DNA of 64,000 nt. Origin: Ehretia macrophylla (taxonomy: Eukaryota > Streptophyta > Magnoliopsida > Boraginales > Ehretiaceae). The notes under the pieces were generated by a model that saw only the letters and a list, made by a program, of their open reading frames with translations, had not been told where the DNA came from and searched no databases. The DNA lies in assembly GCA_037974665.1 (NCBI GenBank), contig CM075768.1, positions 64,631,816 through 64,695,815 on the forward strand. The letters are read 5' to 3'. This document shows, piece by piece, positions 1 to 10,471 of the stretch. The stretch's first letter is position 1. Every line of letters starts with the position of its first letter. The translations under genes and the position numbers were made by a program.

Positions 1-1256
1 AAATTACTTGCCTTATCGTGCCTTGTTCGACTACTTGACAACGTGCGATCTTATAACTGTTCGGAGGCAACCTACTTTGTTGCCCTCCTAATATGATATG
101 TTAAACGTTATAAATGTGCATCGCATACGAGGTTGCAACCTTTCGTGTGGCATGGTAGTGTTTCACGCACGCCGGGCGGCATCGGGCTTGCCGGTGTTAC
201 CGTGACTGCCATGGTCCAATTCCCTCTCTCGCTTGGCATTTCACCCTCGGAGAGTTGGGTCGTAGGTTTCGGGGTACATCCGGAGTACACCCATTTGGGA
301 GTGATAAGTAGATTATTGAAGCCGGCCGCACCAAATGATTCGAAATTGAAATTGAGAGCAAATGCTTACCATATCCTTGAAATGATTAGTAATTGTATCA
401 GTTTCTCGATTTGTTTCTTATAATTTCTTACCACATTATTTGTAATATGTGACACGTTTTAAAAAAAGGGGTTTTCATAAATGGAATCGGAAAATGAGTT
501 TCAAAATTTATTTCTCGTTCCCCCTCGCTGACTTCATAAGGACTCACCCTCTTTCATCATTTCAGGTGAAGAAGAACAGGCACAGGAGCCCGAGGATAAA
601 GTACCTAATGATGAACCCCTGGAGTGGTTGCCTGTTATTGTTGTTTTGCTTGAACGTGACTACTTGTGTACTTTTGCTGCTTGAAGACTATTTCCCTTAT
701 GTTATTGTTGCTTCTGATGTAAAAGACCCCCGGTGTACTTTGGGGTCTAATTTTGGTTTGTACTTTTAAGTAGACTGATACTAGACATGACTATGATCGT
801 TTTTCTTTTACTACCGCTAGTATCTATCACAGGTTATGATGCTTAGCTAAGGAATAGGTAAATGAACTTATCCAATCTCAACAGGTACTCGCTAATAAGT
901 TAAGATCAGCAGGTATATTTGAAATGAGAATAAATGGACAAACAAGACATAGTATCAAGCTAGGTTTTAAATCAAACGGGACGTCGAATTAACCAATAGG
1001 CAATTCAATTGATGGAGTAATAGTAATCTTAGCTGGAATTGAATTTGAGATGGTAAATTTTGAGGCTGTTAGAAAATTTAGGTCAAAACAAAGAGCCCAA
1101 TTACAGCCGTTATGCTGCCGGATTTCCGGAAAAATTTTGAAGTCCAGAATAAAACGTTAAGTGTTAAACCTCCTAGAATGATTAAGGATATGAAAGGACT
1201 TGACTGTTTAGATCACACCCTAGTCTAACCTTTATAGGCCGGGTTGGGGCGTGACA
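1..1256 (+). mobile_element. Partial LTR retrotransposon sequence, probably Ty3/gypsy LTR (3' end at 1256)
   Basis: This stretch has no similarity to the 5S units that follow. Its last bases (about 1233-1256) read TATAGGCCGGGTTGGGGCGTGACA in two halves, a 3' terminus typical of plant Ty3/gypsy LTRs that ends in the canonical CA. Array spacer resumes at the next base. The sequence therefore looks like the right-hand LTR (or a solo LTR) of an element in + orientation inserted in a 5S spacer. I cannot find the LTR start, a polypurine tract, or any gag or pol domain. The longest open frames here (133-423 and 449-769) show no recognisable motif and are probably chance. The element lineage is inference. 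Confidence 0.6.
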
Positions 1257-1551
1257 CTGTGCCCTTTTTGGAGCCCAAAGTGGAACGTTTTTGTCAGTTT
1301 CGGGCCAATTTTCTTATTAAGCTATGTTTTTCCGTCCTGGATCGTACATTGTGAGCTGTTAAAAGGACGACAACCTTACTCAGGGGACATTAGAGGGCCC
1401 TACAATGCGTCGATATCACGTCTTGTGTGGATGCTGCGTTGTTGAAGTGGATGGGTTGTTGTTAAGCCCATTGGGCCTTCTGAATAGGCCATCTCTGCAG
1501 GCTGGGACTGTGAACCGTTAACACAAAAAGGAATTCTAGCCCCAACATGAC
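1257..1551 (+). other. Interrupted 5S spacer remnant right of the LTR, with promoter of copy 1
   Basis: This is the second half of a normal spacer, beginning at CTGTGCCCTTTTTGG, which in intact units lies about 400 bp after the gene. The first half and its 5S gene are missing from the window and are expected on the far side of the retroelement. The A-run leader (CACAAAAAGG) lies at 1521-1530, about 30 bp before copy 1. Confidence 0.85.
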
Positions 1552-1670
1552 GGGTGCGATCATACCAGCACTAATGCACCGGATCCCATCAGAACTCCGA
1601 AGTTAAGCGTGCTTGGGCGAGAGTAGTACTAGGATGGGGGACCCCCTGGGGAGTCCTCGTGTTGCACCCC
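1552..1670 (+). rRNA. 5S rRNA gene, copy 1 (first of array)
   Basis: This gene encodes 5S rRNA, the small RNA of the large ribosomal subunit, made by RNA polymerase III with TFIIIA bound to the internal boxes. It has the full 119-nt form, with GGGTGC at 1-6 able to pair with GCACCC at 113-118. There are only two substitutions (88T>G in box C, 100A>G). It has an A-run leader, C at -1, and T-rich sequence after the end. It is the first gene right of the retroelement junction. The next copy starts 678 bp on. Confidence 0.97.
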
Positions 1671-2229
1671 ACTTTTCAATTTCTTTTCCTCCGATTAGGG
1701 TTGCCAAGATACTTTATCCACCACATTTCTATTATCGAATCCCACGGCACCTTGGGCAAGACAACTTCGCTTCACGTGGAGGGCGGGCCCGCAAATCGAG
1801 GGCGTAGGGCTTGTGAGCAGGTCTCCGTCGCTCCGGTGCCCATAACTTTTGATCCATAAGGAGTTACGCGGCGCACAGCATACTGTTGGAAAGCTCTCCA
1901 AGAGCTCTACTACGGGCGCAGCAAGCTTGCTCGCTGTGCCCTTTTTTGGAGCCCAAAATTGAACGTTTTCATCAGTTTCGGCCCACTTTTCTAATTTAGC
2001 TCTATTTTTCCATCCCGGATCGTACGTCGTGAGCTGTTAAAAGGACAACAACCCTACTCGTGGGACATTAGAGGGCCCTACAACTCGTTGATATCACGTC
2101 TTGCGAGGATGCTGCATTGCGGAAGCAGATGGGTTGTTGTTAAGCCCATTGGGCCTTCTGAATGGGCCATCCCTCTAGGCTGGGATTGTGAACCGTGAAC
2201 ACAAAAAGGAATTCTACCCCCACCATGAT

Positions 2230-2348
2230 GGGTGCGATCATACCAGCACTAATGCAACGGATCCCATAAGAACTCCGAAGTTAAGCGTGCTTGGGCGAGA
2301 GTAGTACTAGGATGGGTGACCCCTTGGGAAGTCCTCGTGTTGCACCCC
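2230..2348 (+). rRNA. 5S rRNA gene, copy 2
   Basis: Three substitutions are seen (28C>A, 39C>A, 95C>T). It has an A-run leader and T at -1. The spacer carries CTTTCTCTACCAC and GGGAGAAGCAAG, tying it to copies 16, 18 and 20. With copy 3 it looks like a further member of that dimer family, 9.4 kb upstream of the main group. Confidence 0.97.
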
Positions 2349-2907
2349 TCTTTTCAATTTTTTTTCCTGAGGTTAGCGTTGCCTAGATACTTTCTCTACC
2401 ACATTTCTATTATCGAATCCCACGGAACTTTGGGCAAGACAACTTCGCTTCACGTGGAGGCTGGGCCTGCAAACCGAGGGCGTAGGGCTTGTGACCAAGT
2501 CTTTGTCGCTCTGGTGCCCATAACTTTTGATCCGTAAGGAGTTACACGGCGCACAGCATACCGTTGGAAAGCTCTCCGAGAGCTCTACGATAGGAGAAGC
2601 AAGCTTGCTCGCGGTGCCCCTTTTTGGAGCCCAAAATCGAATATTTTCATCAGTTTCGGGCCACTTTTCTAGTTTTGCACTGTTTTTCCTTCTCGGATCA
2701 TACATCGTGAGTTGTTAAAAGGACGACAACCACACTCGCCGGTCATTACAGGGCCCTACAACGCGTCGATATCACGTCTTGCGAGGATGCTGCGTTGTTA
2801 AAGCGGATGGGTTGTTGTTAAGCCCATTGGGCCTTCTGAATGGGCAATCTCTCTAGGCTGGGATTGGGAATCGTTAACACATAAAGGAATTGTGCCATCA
2901 ACATGAC

Positions 2908-3026
2908 GTGTGCATTCATACCAGCACTAATGCACCGGATCCCATTAGAACTCCGAAGTTAAGTGTGCTTGGTCGAGAGTAGTACTTGGATGGATGACCC
3001 CCTGGGAAGTCCGCGTGTTTCACCCC
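2908..3026 (+). rRNA. 5S rRNA gene, copy 3 (diverged)
   Basis: Ten substitutions are seen: 2G>T, 7G>A, 8A>T, 39C>T, 57C>T, 66G>T, 80A>T, 87G>A, 106T>G and 113G>T. The changes at 2 and 113 weaken helix I, and 80 and 87 fall in box C, so expression is doubtful. The GTGTGC start links it to copies 17 and 19. It has a TATA-like leader. Confidence 0.93.
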
Positions 3027-3583
3027 CCTTTTCAATTTTTTTTCCTCCGGGTAGGGCTGTCAAGAGACTTTATCCACCCCATTTCTATTATGGAATCCCA
3101 CGGCACCTTGGGCAAGACAACTTCGCTTCACGTGGAGGCTGGGCCCGTAAACCGAGGGCGTAGGGCTTTTGACCAGGTCTCCGTCGCTCTGGTGCCCATA
3201 ACTTTTGATCCGTAAGGAATTACGCGGCACACAGCATACCGTTGCAAAGCTCTCTGAGAGCCCTAAGACGGGGGTAGCAGCTTGCTTGCTGTGCCCTTTT
3301 TGGAGCCCAAAATCAAACGTTTACGTCAGTTTCGGGCCACTTTTCTTATTCTGCTCTGTTTTTCCGTCCCGGATCGTGCGTCGTGAGTTGTTAAAAGGAC
3401 AACAACCTTACTCGCGGGACATTAGAGGACCCTACAATGCGTCGATATCACGTCTTGTGAGGATGCTGGGCTGTTGAAGCGGATGGGTTGTCGTTAAGCC
3501 CGTTGGGCCTTTTGAATGGGCTATCTCTCTAGGCTGGGACTGTGAACCGTTAACACATAAAGGAATTGGGCCATCAACATGAC

Positions 3584-3702
3584 GGGTGTGATCATACCAG
3601 CACTAATGCACCGGATCCGATCTGAATTCTGAAGTTAAGCGTGCTTGGGCGAGAGTAGTACTAGGATGGGTGACCCCCTGGGAAGTCCTCGTGTAGCACC
3701 CC
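3584..3702 (+). rRNA. 5S rRNA gene, copy 4
   Basis: Six substitutions are seen (6C>T, 36C>G, 40A>T, 44C>T, 47C>T, 112T>A). The gene and its following spacer to 3990 match copy 6 with a single mismatch in about 407 bp, a very recent duplication. Boxes A and C are intact. Confidence 0.96.
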
Positions 3703-4262
3703 CTTTTTCAATTTTTTTTGCTCCGGTTAGGGTTGCCAAGATACTTTATCCACCACATTTCTATAAACGAATCCCACGGCACCTTAGGCAAGACAACTTC
3801 GCTTCACGTGGAGGCAAGGATAGCAAACCGAGGGCGTAAGGCTTGTGACCAGGTCTCCTTTGTTCCGGTGCCCTTAACTTTTGATCCGTAAGGAGTTACA
3901 CGGCACACAGCATACCGTTGGAAAGCTCTCCGAAAGCTCTACGACTGGGGTAGCCTGCTAGCTCGTTGTGTACTTTTTTGGAGCCTAAAATAGAACATTT
4001 TCATCAGTTTCGGGCAACTTTTCTGATTTTTGCTATGTTTTTCTGTCCCAGATCGTACGTCGTGAGCTGTTAAAAGGACGACAACCTTACTCAATGGAAT
4101 TTAGAGGGCCCTACAATGCGTCAATATCTCATCTTGCGAGGATGATGGGTTGTTGAAGCAGATGGGTTATCGTTAAGCCTATTGGGCCTTTTGAATGGGC
4201 CATCTCTCTAGGCTGGGATTGTGAACCGTTAACACATAAAGGAATTGTGCCATCAACACGAC

Positions 4263-4381
4263 TGGTGCGATCATACCAGTACTAATGCACCGGATCCTAT
4301 CAGAACTCCGAAGTTGAGCGTGCGTGGGCGAGAGTAGTACTAGGATGGGTAACCCCCTGGGAAGTCCCCATGTTGCACCCC
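4263..4381 (+). rRNA. 5S rRNA gene, copy 5
   Basis: Eight substitutions are seen (1G>T, 18C>T, 36C>T, 54A>G, 62T>G, 89G>A, 106T>C, 108G>A). Two fall in box A and one in box C, and the start base is lost. The late spacer from about 4561 is almost identical to the spacer after copy 7. Confidence 0.95.
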
Positions 4382-4939
4382 CCTTTTCAATTTCTTTTCC
4401 ATCGGTTAGGGTTGCCAAGATACTTTATCCACCACATTTCTATTATCGAATCCCACGGCACCTTGGGCAAGACATCTTCGCTTCACGTGGAGGCCGGGCC
4501 TGCAAACCAAGGACGTAGGGCTTGGGACAAGGTCTCTGTCGCTCCGGTGCCCATAACTTTTGATCCGTAAGGAGTTACACAGCGCACAGCATACCGTTGG
4601 AAAGCTCTTCGGGTGCTCTACGATGGGAGTAGCTAGTTTGCTCGCGCTGCCCTTTTTGGATCCCAAAATCGAACGTTTTCATCAGTTTTGGGCAACTTTT
4701 ATAATTTTGCTCTATTTTTCTATCCCGTATCGTACGTCGTGAGCAGTTAAACGGACGACAACCATACTCGCGGGAAATTAGAGGGCCCTACAACGCGTTG
4801 ATATCTCGTCTTGCGAGGATGCTGGGTTGTTGAAGCGGATAGGTTGTCCTTAAGCCCATTCGGCCTTTTGAATGTGCTATCTCTCTAGGCTGGGACTGTG
4901 AACCGTTAACGCATAAAGGAATTGGGCCATCAACATGAC

Positions 4940-5058
4940 GGGTGTGATCATACCAGCACTAATGCACCGGATCCGATCTGAATTCTGAAGTTAAGCGTGC
5001 TTGGGCGAGAGTAGTACTAGGATGGGTGACCCACTGGGAAGTCCTCGTGTAGCACCCC
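4940..5058 (+). rRNA. 5S rRNA gene, copy 6
   Basis: It has the same substitutions as copy 4 plus 94C>A in box C. It is the twin of copy 4 at an offset of 1356 bp. After 5347 the spacer departs from copy 4 and instead matches the spacer after copy 38, far downstream. Confidence 0.96.
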
Positions 5059-5616
5059 CTTTTTCAATTTTTTTTGCTCCGGTTAGGGTTGCCAAGATAC
5101 TTTATCCACCACATTTCTATAAACGAATCCCACGGCACCTTAGGCAAGACAACTTCGCTTCACGTGGAGGCAAGGATAGCAAACCGAGGGCGTAAGGCTT
5201 GTGACCAGGTCTCCTTTGTTCCGGTGCCCTTAACTTTTGATCCGTAAGGAGTTACACGGCACACAGCATACCGTTGGAAAGCTCTCCGAAAGCTCTACGA
5301 CTGGGGTAGCCTGCTAGCTCGTTGTGTACTTTTTTGGAGCCTAAAATTGAACGTTTTCATCAGTTTCGGGCCACTTTTTTTTTTTGGCTCTGTTTTTCAG
5401 TCCCGGATCGTACGTCATGAGCTGTTAAAAGGTCGACAACCTTACTCGCAGAAATTAGAGGGCCCTTCAATGTGTCGATATCTCGTCTTGCGAGGATGCT
5501 GGGTTGTTGAAGCGGATGGGTTGTCGTTAAGCCCATTGGGCCTTCTGAATGGGCCATCTCTCTAGGCTGGGACTGTGAACCGTTAACACATAAAGGAATT
5601 GTTCCGTCAACATGAC

Positions 5617-5735
5617 GTGTGCGGTCATACCAGCACTAATGCACCGGATCCCATCAGAACTCCGAAGTTAAGCGTGCTTGGGCGAGAGTAGTACTTGGAT
5701 GGGCGACCCCCTGGGAAGTCCTCGTGTTGCACCCC
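5617..5735 (+). rRNA. 5S rRNA gene, copy 7
   Basis: Four substitutions are seen (2G>T, 8A>G, 80A>T, 88T>C), the last two in box C. The late spacer (5915-6344, running into copy 8) matches 4561-4990 with about six differences. Confidence 0.96.
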
Positions 5736-6293
5736 CTTTTTCAATTTCTTTTGCTGCGGTTAGGGTTGCCAAGATACTTTTTCCACCACATTTCTATTAT
5801 AGAATCCCACGGCACCTTGGGCAAGACAACTTCGCTTCACGTTGAGGCCGGACCCGCAAACCGAGGGCGTAGGGCTGGTGAGAAGGTCTCCGTCGCTCCG
5901 GTGCCTATAACTTTTGATCCGTAAGGAGTTACACAGCGCACAGCATACCGTTGGAAAGCTCTTCGGGTGCTCTACGATGGGAGTAGCTAGTTTGCTCGCG
6001 CTGCCCTTTTTGGATCCCAAAATCGAACGTTTTCATCAGTTTTGGGCAACTTTTATAATTTTGCTCTGTTTTTCTATCCCGTATCGTACGTCGTGAACAG
6101 TTAAACGGACGACAACCATACTCGCGGGAAATTAGAGGGCCCTACAACGCGTTGATATCTCGTCTTGCGAGGATGCTGGGTTGTTGAAGCGGATGGGTTG
6201 TCCTTAAGCCCATTCGGCCTTCTGAATGTGCTATCTCTCTAGGCTGGGACTGTGAACCGTTAACACATAAAGGAATTGGGCCATCAACATGAC

Positions 6294-6412
6294 GGGTGTG
6301 ATCATACCAGCACTAATGCACCGGATCCGATCTGAACTCTGAAGTTAAGCGTGCTTGGGCGAGAGTAGTACTAGGATGGGTGACCCCCTGGGAAGTCCTC
6401 GTGTAGCACCCC
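6294..6412 (+). rRNA. 5S rRNA gene, copy 8
   Basis: Five substitutions are seen (6C>T, 36C>G, 40A>T, 47C>T, 112T>A), a subset of those of copies 4 and 6. It is the third member of that alternating type, 1354 bp after copy 6. Boxes A and C are intact. Confidence 0.96.
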
Positions 6413-6971
6413 CTTTTCAATTTTTTTTGCTCCGGTTAGGGTTGCCAAGATACTTTATCCACCACATTTCTATAATCGAATCCCAAGGCACCTTAGGCAA
6501 GACAACTTCGCTTCACGTGGAGGCAAGGATAGCAAACCGAGGGCGTTGGGCTTGTGACCAGGTCTCTTTTGTTCCGGTGCCCATAACTTTTGATCCGTAA
6601 GAAGTTACATGGCACACAGCATATCGTTGGAAAGCTCTCCGAGTGCTCTACGACTGGGGTAGCCTGCTAGCTCGTTGTGTCCTTTTTTGCAGGCCAAAAT
6701 CAAATGTTTTCATCAATTTCGGGCCACTTTTCTTGTTTTTGCTCTGTTTTTCCGTCCTGGATTGTACGTCGTGAGCTGTTAAAAGGACGACAACCTTACT
6801 CGTGGGACATTAGAGGACCCTACAACACGTCGAAATCTCATCTTACGAGGATCCTAGGTTGTTGAAGCGGATGGGTTGTCGTTAAGCCCATTGGGCCTTC
6901 TGAATGGGCCATCTCTCTAGGCTGGGACTGTGAACTGTTAACACATAAAGGAATTGTGCTATCAACATGAC

Positions 6972-7090
6972 ATAGGCGATCATACCAGCACTAATGCACC
7001 GGATCTGATCAGAACTCCGAAGTTAAGCGTGCTTGGGCGAGAGTAGTACTAGGATGGGTGACCCTCTGGGAAGTCCTCGTGTTGCACCCC
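6972..7090 (+). rRNA. 5S rRNA gene, copy 9 (altered 5' end)
   Basis: The first four bases read ATAG in place of GGGT, so the outer helix cannot form normally. The other changes are 35C>T, 36C>G and 94C>T. The internal A box and IE are intact, so the gene may still bind TFIIIA while giving an unstable product. The spacer resembles that of copies 4, 6 and 8. Confidence 0.93.
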
Positions 7091-7621
7091 CCTTTTCAAT
7101 TTGTTTTGCTCTGGTTAGGGTTGCCAAGATACTTTATCCACCACATTTCTATTATCGAATCCCACGGCACCTTAGGCAAGACAACTTCACTTCACGTGGA
7201 GGCAAGGATAGCAAACTGAGGGCGTAGGGCTTGTGACCAGGTCTCCTTCGTTCCGGTGCCCATAACTTTTGATCCGTAAGGAGTTACGAGGCGCAAAGCA
7301 TACCGTTGGAAAGCCCTCCGAGAGCTCTACGACAGTGGTAGCCAGCTTGTTCGCGGTGACCTTTTTTGGAGCCCAAAATCAAAGTTCTTCATCAGTTTCG
7401 GGCCACTTTTCTATTTTAGCTCTATTTTTCCGACCCGGATCGTACGTCATGAGTTGTTAAAAGGAGGACAACCTTGCTCTCGGGACATTAGAGGGCCCTA
7501 TAACGCATTGAAATCTTGTCTTGCGAGGAAGCTGGGTTGTTGAAGCGGATGGGTTGTCGTTAAACCCATTGGGCCTTCTGAATAGGCCATCTCTCTAGGC
7601 TGGGTCTGTGAACCGTTAATA

Positions 7622-7629
7622 CATAAAGG
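7622..7629 (+). promoter_or_regulatory. TATA-like element at -28 of 5S copy 10 (representative)
   Basis: CATAAAGG lies 28 to 21 bp before the gene, where plant 5S genes carry a TATA-like pol III start element. C is at -1 (7649), as is usual in plants. The same octamer occupies this place in about 74 copies. In about 19 others the T is replaced by A (CAAAAAGG). It is placed here as the reference because copy 10 is one of the least diverged genes. Confidence 0.7.
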
Positions 7630-7649
7630 AATTGTGCCCTCAACATGAC

Positions 7650-7768
7650 GGGTGCGATCATACCAGCACTAATGCCCCGGATCCCATCAGAACTCCGAAG
7701 TTAAGTGTGCTTGGGCGAGAGTAGTACTAGGATGGGTGACCCCCTGGGAAGTCCTCGTGTTGCACCCC
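7650..7768 (+). rRNA. 5S rRNA gene, copy 10 (near consensus)
   Basis: Only two substitutions are seen (27A>C and 57C>T, the latter a CpG change in box A). The leader is TATA-like with C at -1. It is among the best candidates in the window for an active gene. The spacer resembles those after copies 5 and 7. Confidence 0.98.
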
Positions 7769-7770
7769 CC

Positions 7771-7785
7771 TTTTCAATTTTTTTT
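7771..7785 (+). terminator. Pol III T-run terminator after 5S copy 10 (representative)
   Basis: Directly after the C-rich gene end come TTTT, then CAA, then eight Ts. Runs of four or more Ts on the coding strand end pol III transcription. Nearly every unit keeps this double T run, with the second run 5 to 9 Ts long and sometimes broken by one G or C. Confidence 0.85.
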
Positions 7786-8241
7786 GCTCCGGTTAGGGTT
7801 GCCAAGATACTTTATCCACCACATTTCTATTATCGAATCCCACGGCACCTTGGGCAAGACAACTTCGCTTCACGTGGAGGCCGGGCCTGCAAACCGAGGG
7901 CGTAGGGCTTGGGACCAGGTCTGTGTTGCTCCGGTGCCCATAACTTTTGATCCGTAAGGAGTTACACAGCGCACAGCATACTGTTGGGAAGCTCTTCGGG
8001 GGCTCTACAGCGGGGGCAGCTAGTTTGCTCGCTGTGCCCTTTTTGGATCCCAAAATCGACCGTTTTTATCAATTTTAGGCCACTTTTATAGATTTTGCTC
8101 TGTTTTTCCGTCCCGAATCGTACGACGGGAGCTGTTGAAAGGACGACAATCTTACTCACGGGAAATTAGAGGGCCCTACAACGCGTTGATATCTTGTCTT
8201 ACGAGGATGCTGGGTTGTTGAAGCGGATGGGTTGTCGTTAA

Positions 8242-8265
8242 GCCCATTGGGCCTTCTGAATGGGC
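8242..8265. repeat. Inverted repeat GCCCATT/AATGGGC upstream of the 5S promoter (representative)
   Basis: GCCCATT and its exact reverse complement AATGGGC flank a 10-nt loop, ending about 60 bp before copy 11. The pair recurs in most units at the same distance from the next gene, with scattered single mutations. It could fold as a hairpin. No function is known to me, and its position just upstream of the promoter is the only hint. Confidence 0.6.
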
Positions 8266-8326
8266 CATCTCTCTAGGCTGGGACTGTGAACCATTAACAC
8301 ATAAAGGAATTGTGCCTCAACATGAC

Positions 8327-8445
8327 GGGTGCGATCATACCAGTACTAATGCAGCGGATCCCATCAGAATTCTGAAATTAAGCGTGCTTGGGCGAGAGTA
8401 GTACTCAGATGGGTGACCCCCTGGGAAGTCCTCGTGTTGCACTCC
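8327..8445 (+). rRNA. 5S rRNA gene, copy 11
   Basis: Eight substitutions are seen (18C>T, 28C>G, 44C>T, 47C>T, 51G>A, 80A>C, 81G>A, 117C>T). Two adjacent changes hit the start of box C. The leader is one base shorter than usual (GTGCCTCAAC). Confidence 0.95.
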
Positions 8446-9002
8446 TTTTTTCAATTTTTTTTGCTCCGGTTAGGGTTGCCAAGATACTTTATTCGCCACA
8501 TTTCTATTATCGAATCCCACGGCACCTTAGGCAAGACAACTTCGCTTCACGTGGAGGCTGGTCTACCAAACTGAGGGCGTAGGGCTTGTGACCAGGTTTT
8601 CTTTGCTCCAGTGCCCATAACTTTTGATCCGTAAGGAGTTACGCGGCGCACAGTATACCGTTGGAAAGCTCTCCTAGAGCTCTACAACGGGCGCAGTAGC
8701 TTGCTCGCTGTACCATTTTTGGAGCCCAAAATCGAACGTTTTCATCAGTATCGGGCCACTTTTCTTATTAAACTCTGTTTTTGAGTCCCGGATCGTACGT
8801 CGTGAGCTGTTAAAAGGATGACATCTTTACTTGCGGGACATTAGAGGGCCCTACAACGCGTCGATATCACATCTTATGAGGATGCTGCATTGTAGAAGCA
8901 GATGGGTTGTTGTAAAGCCCATTGGGCCTTCTGAATGGGCCATTTCTCTAGGCTCGGACTGTGAACTGTTAACACAAAAAGGAATTCTACCCCTACCATG
9001 AC

Positions 9003-9121
9003 GGGTGCTATCATAGCAGCACTAACGCACCGGATCCCATCAGATGTCCGAAGTTAAGCGTGCTTGGGCGAGAGTAGTACTAGGATAGGTGTCCCCTTGG
9101 GAAGTCCTCATGTTGCACTCC
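9003..9121 (+). rRNA. 5S rRNA gene, copy 12 (diverged)
   Basis: Ten substitutions are seen (7G>T, 14C>G, 24T>C, 43A>T, 44C>G, 85G>A, 90A>T, 95C>T, 108G>A, 117C>T). Three lie in box C. It has an A-run leader. The GCTATC start and TAACGCACC are shared with copy 45. Confidence 0.93.
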
Positions 9122-9678
9122 CCTTTTCAATTTTTTTTTCGCCGGTTAGGGTTGCCAAGATACTTTATCCACCACATTTCTACTATCGAATCCCACGGCA
9201 CCTTGGTCAAGACAACTTCGCTTCACCTGGAGGTTAGGCCCGTAAACCGAGGGCATATGGCTTGTGACCAGGGCTCCGTCGCTCCGGTGCCCATAACTTT
9301 TGATCCGTATGGAGTTACGCGGCGCACAGCATACCGTTGGAAAGCTCTACGAGAGCTCTACGACGAGCACAGCAGCTTGCTCGTTGTGCCCTTTTTGGAG
9401 CCCAAAATTAAACGTTTTCATCAGTTTCGGGCCACTTTTCTTATAAAGCTCTATTTTTTCGTCCCGGATCGTACGTCGTGAGCTGTGAAAAGGACGACCA
9501 CCTTACTTGCAGGACATTAGAGGGCCTTACAATGCGTCAATATCACGTCTTGCGAGGATGCTGCGTTGTTGAAGCTGATGGGTAGTTGTTAAGCGCATTG
9601 GGCCTTTTGAATGGGCCATCTCTCTAGGCTGGGACTGTGAACCGTTAACAGAAAAAGGAATTCTACCCCCACCATTAC

Positions 9679-9797
9679 GGGTGCGATCATACCAGCACTA
9701 ATCCACTGGATCCCATCAGAACTCCGAAGTTAAGCGTGCTTGGGCGGGAGTAGTACTAGGATGGGCGACCCCTTTGGAAGTTCTCGTGTTGCACCCC
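9679..9797 (+). rRNA. 5S rRNA gene, copy 13
   Basis: Seven substitutions are seen (25G>C, 29C>T, 69A>G, 88T>C, 95C>T, 97G>T, 104C>T). One falls in IE and three in box C. It has an A-run leader. The spacer after it resembles that after copy 48. Confidence 0.95.
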
Positions 9798-10352
9798 CCT
9801 TTTCAATTTTTTTTCCTCCAGTTAGGGTTCCCAAGATACTTTATCCACCACATTTCTATTATCGAATCCCACGGCACCTTGGGCAAGATAACTTCGCTTC
9901 ACGTGGATGCTGGGCACGCAAACTGGGGGCGTAGGGCTTGTGACCAGGTCTCCGTCGCTCCGGTGCCCATAAATTTTGATCCGTAAGGAGTTACGCGGCG
10001 CACAACATACCGTTGCAAAGCTCTCCGAGAGCTCTACGATGGGCGCATCAGCTTTCTCGCTGTGCCCTTTTTGGAGCCTAAAATCGAACGTTTTCATCAG
10101 TTTCGGGCCACTTTTCTTATTAAGTTGTGTTTTTCCATCCGGATCGTACATCGTGAGCTGTTAAAAGGATGACAGCCTTACTCGCCGGATATTAGAGGGC
10201 CCTACAACGCGTCAATATCACGTATAGCGAGGATGCTGCGTTGTTGAAGCGGATGGGTTGTTGTTAAGCCCATTGGGCCTTCTGAATGGGCCATCCCTCT
10301 AGGCTGGGACTGTGAACCGTTAACACAAAAAGGAATTCTACCCTACCATGAC

Positions 10353-10471
10353 GGGTGCGATCATACCAACACTAATGCAATGGATTCCATCAGAACTCCG
10401 AACTTAAGTGTGCTTCGGTGAGAGTAGTATTAGGATGGGTGACCCCCTGGGAAGTCTTCGTATTGCACCCC
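10353..10471 (+). rRNA. 5S rRNA gene, copy 14 (diverged)
   Basis: Eleven substitutions are seen: 17G>A, 28C>A, 29C>T, 34C>T, 51G>C, 57C>T, 64G>C, 67C>T, 78C>T, 105C>T and 110G>A. Three are in box A. The set 17, 28, 29, 51 and 78 is shared with copy 49, 23.6 kb away. The following spacer is 40 bp short. Confidence 0.92.

Larger units (their letters stand above)
3584..8326 (+). repeat. Alternating two-unit block, copies 4-10
   Basis: Copies 4, 6 and 8 (with 9) share GTGTAGCACC and GGCAAGGATAGC. Copies 5, 7 and 10 share TTACACAGCGCAC, CTTCGGG-type palindromes and TTGGATCCC. The order is a b a b a a b. 3584-3990 and 4940-5346 differ at one base. 4561-4990 and 5915-6344 differ at about six. The period is 1354-1356 bp. 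Confidence 0.85.

Noticed and set aside
449-769. Possible 106-codon protein in the left flank
   Set aside because: It has no recognisable motif, lies in LTR-like A/T-rich sequence, and has no partner gene. An alternative frame over 564-690 is also open only briefly.
1-1256. gag, protease, reverse transcriptase or integrase remnants in the left flank
   Set aside because: None of the frames shows a zinc knuckle, a YXDD motif or an integrase pattern. Only the LTR-like terminus supports a retroelement.
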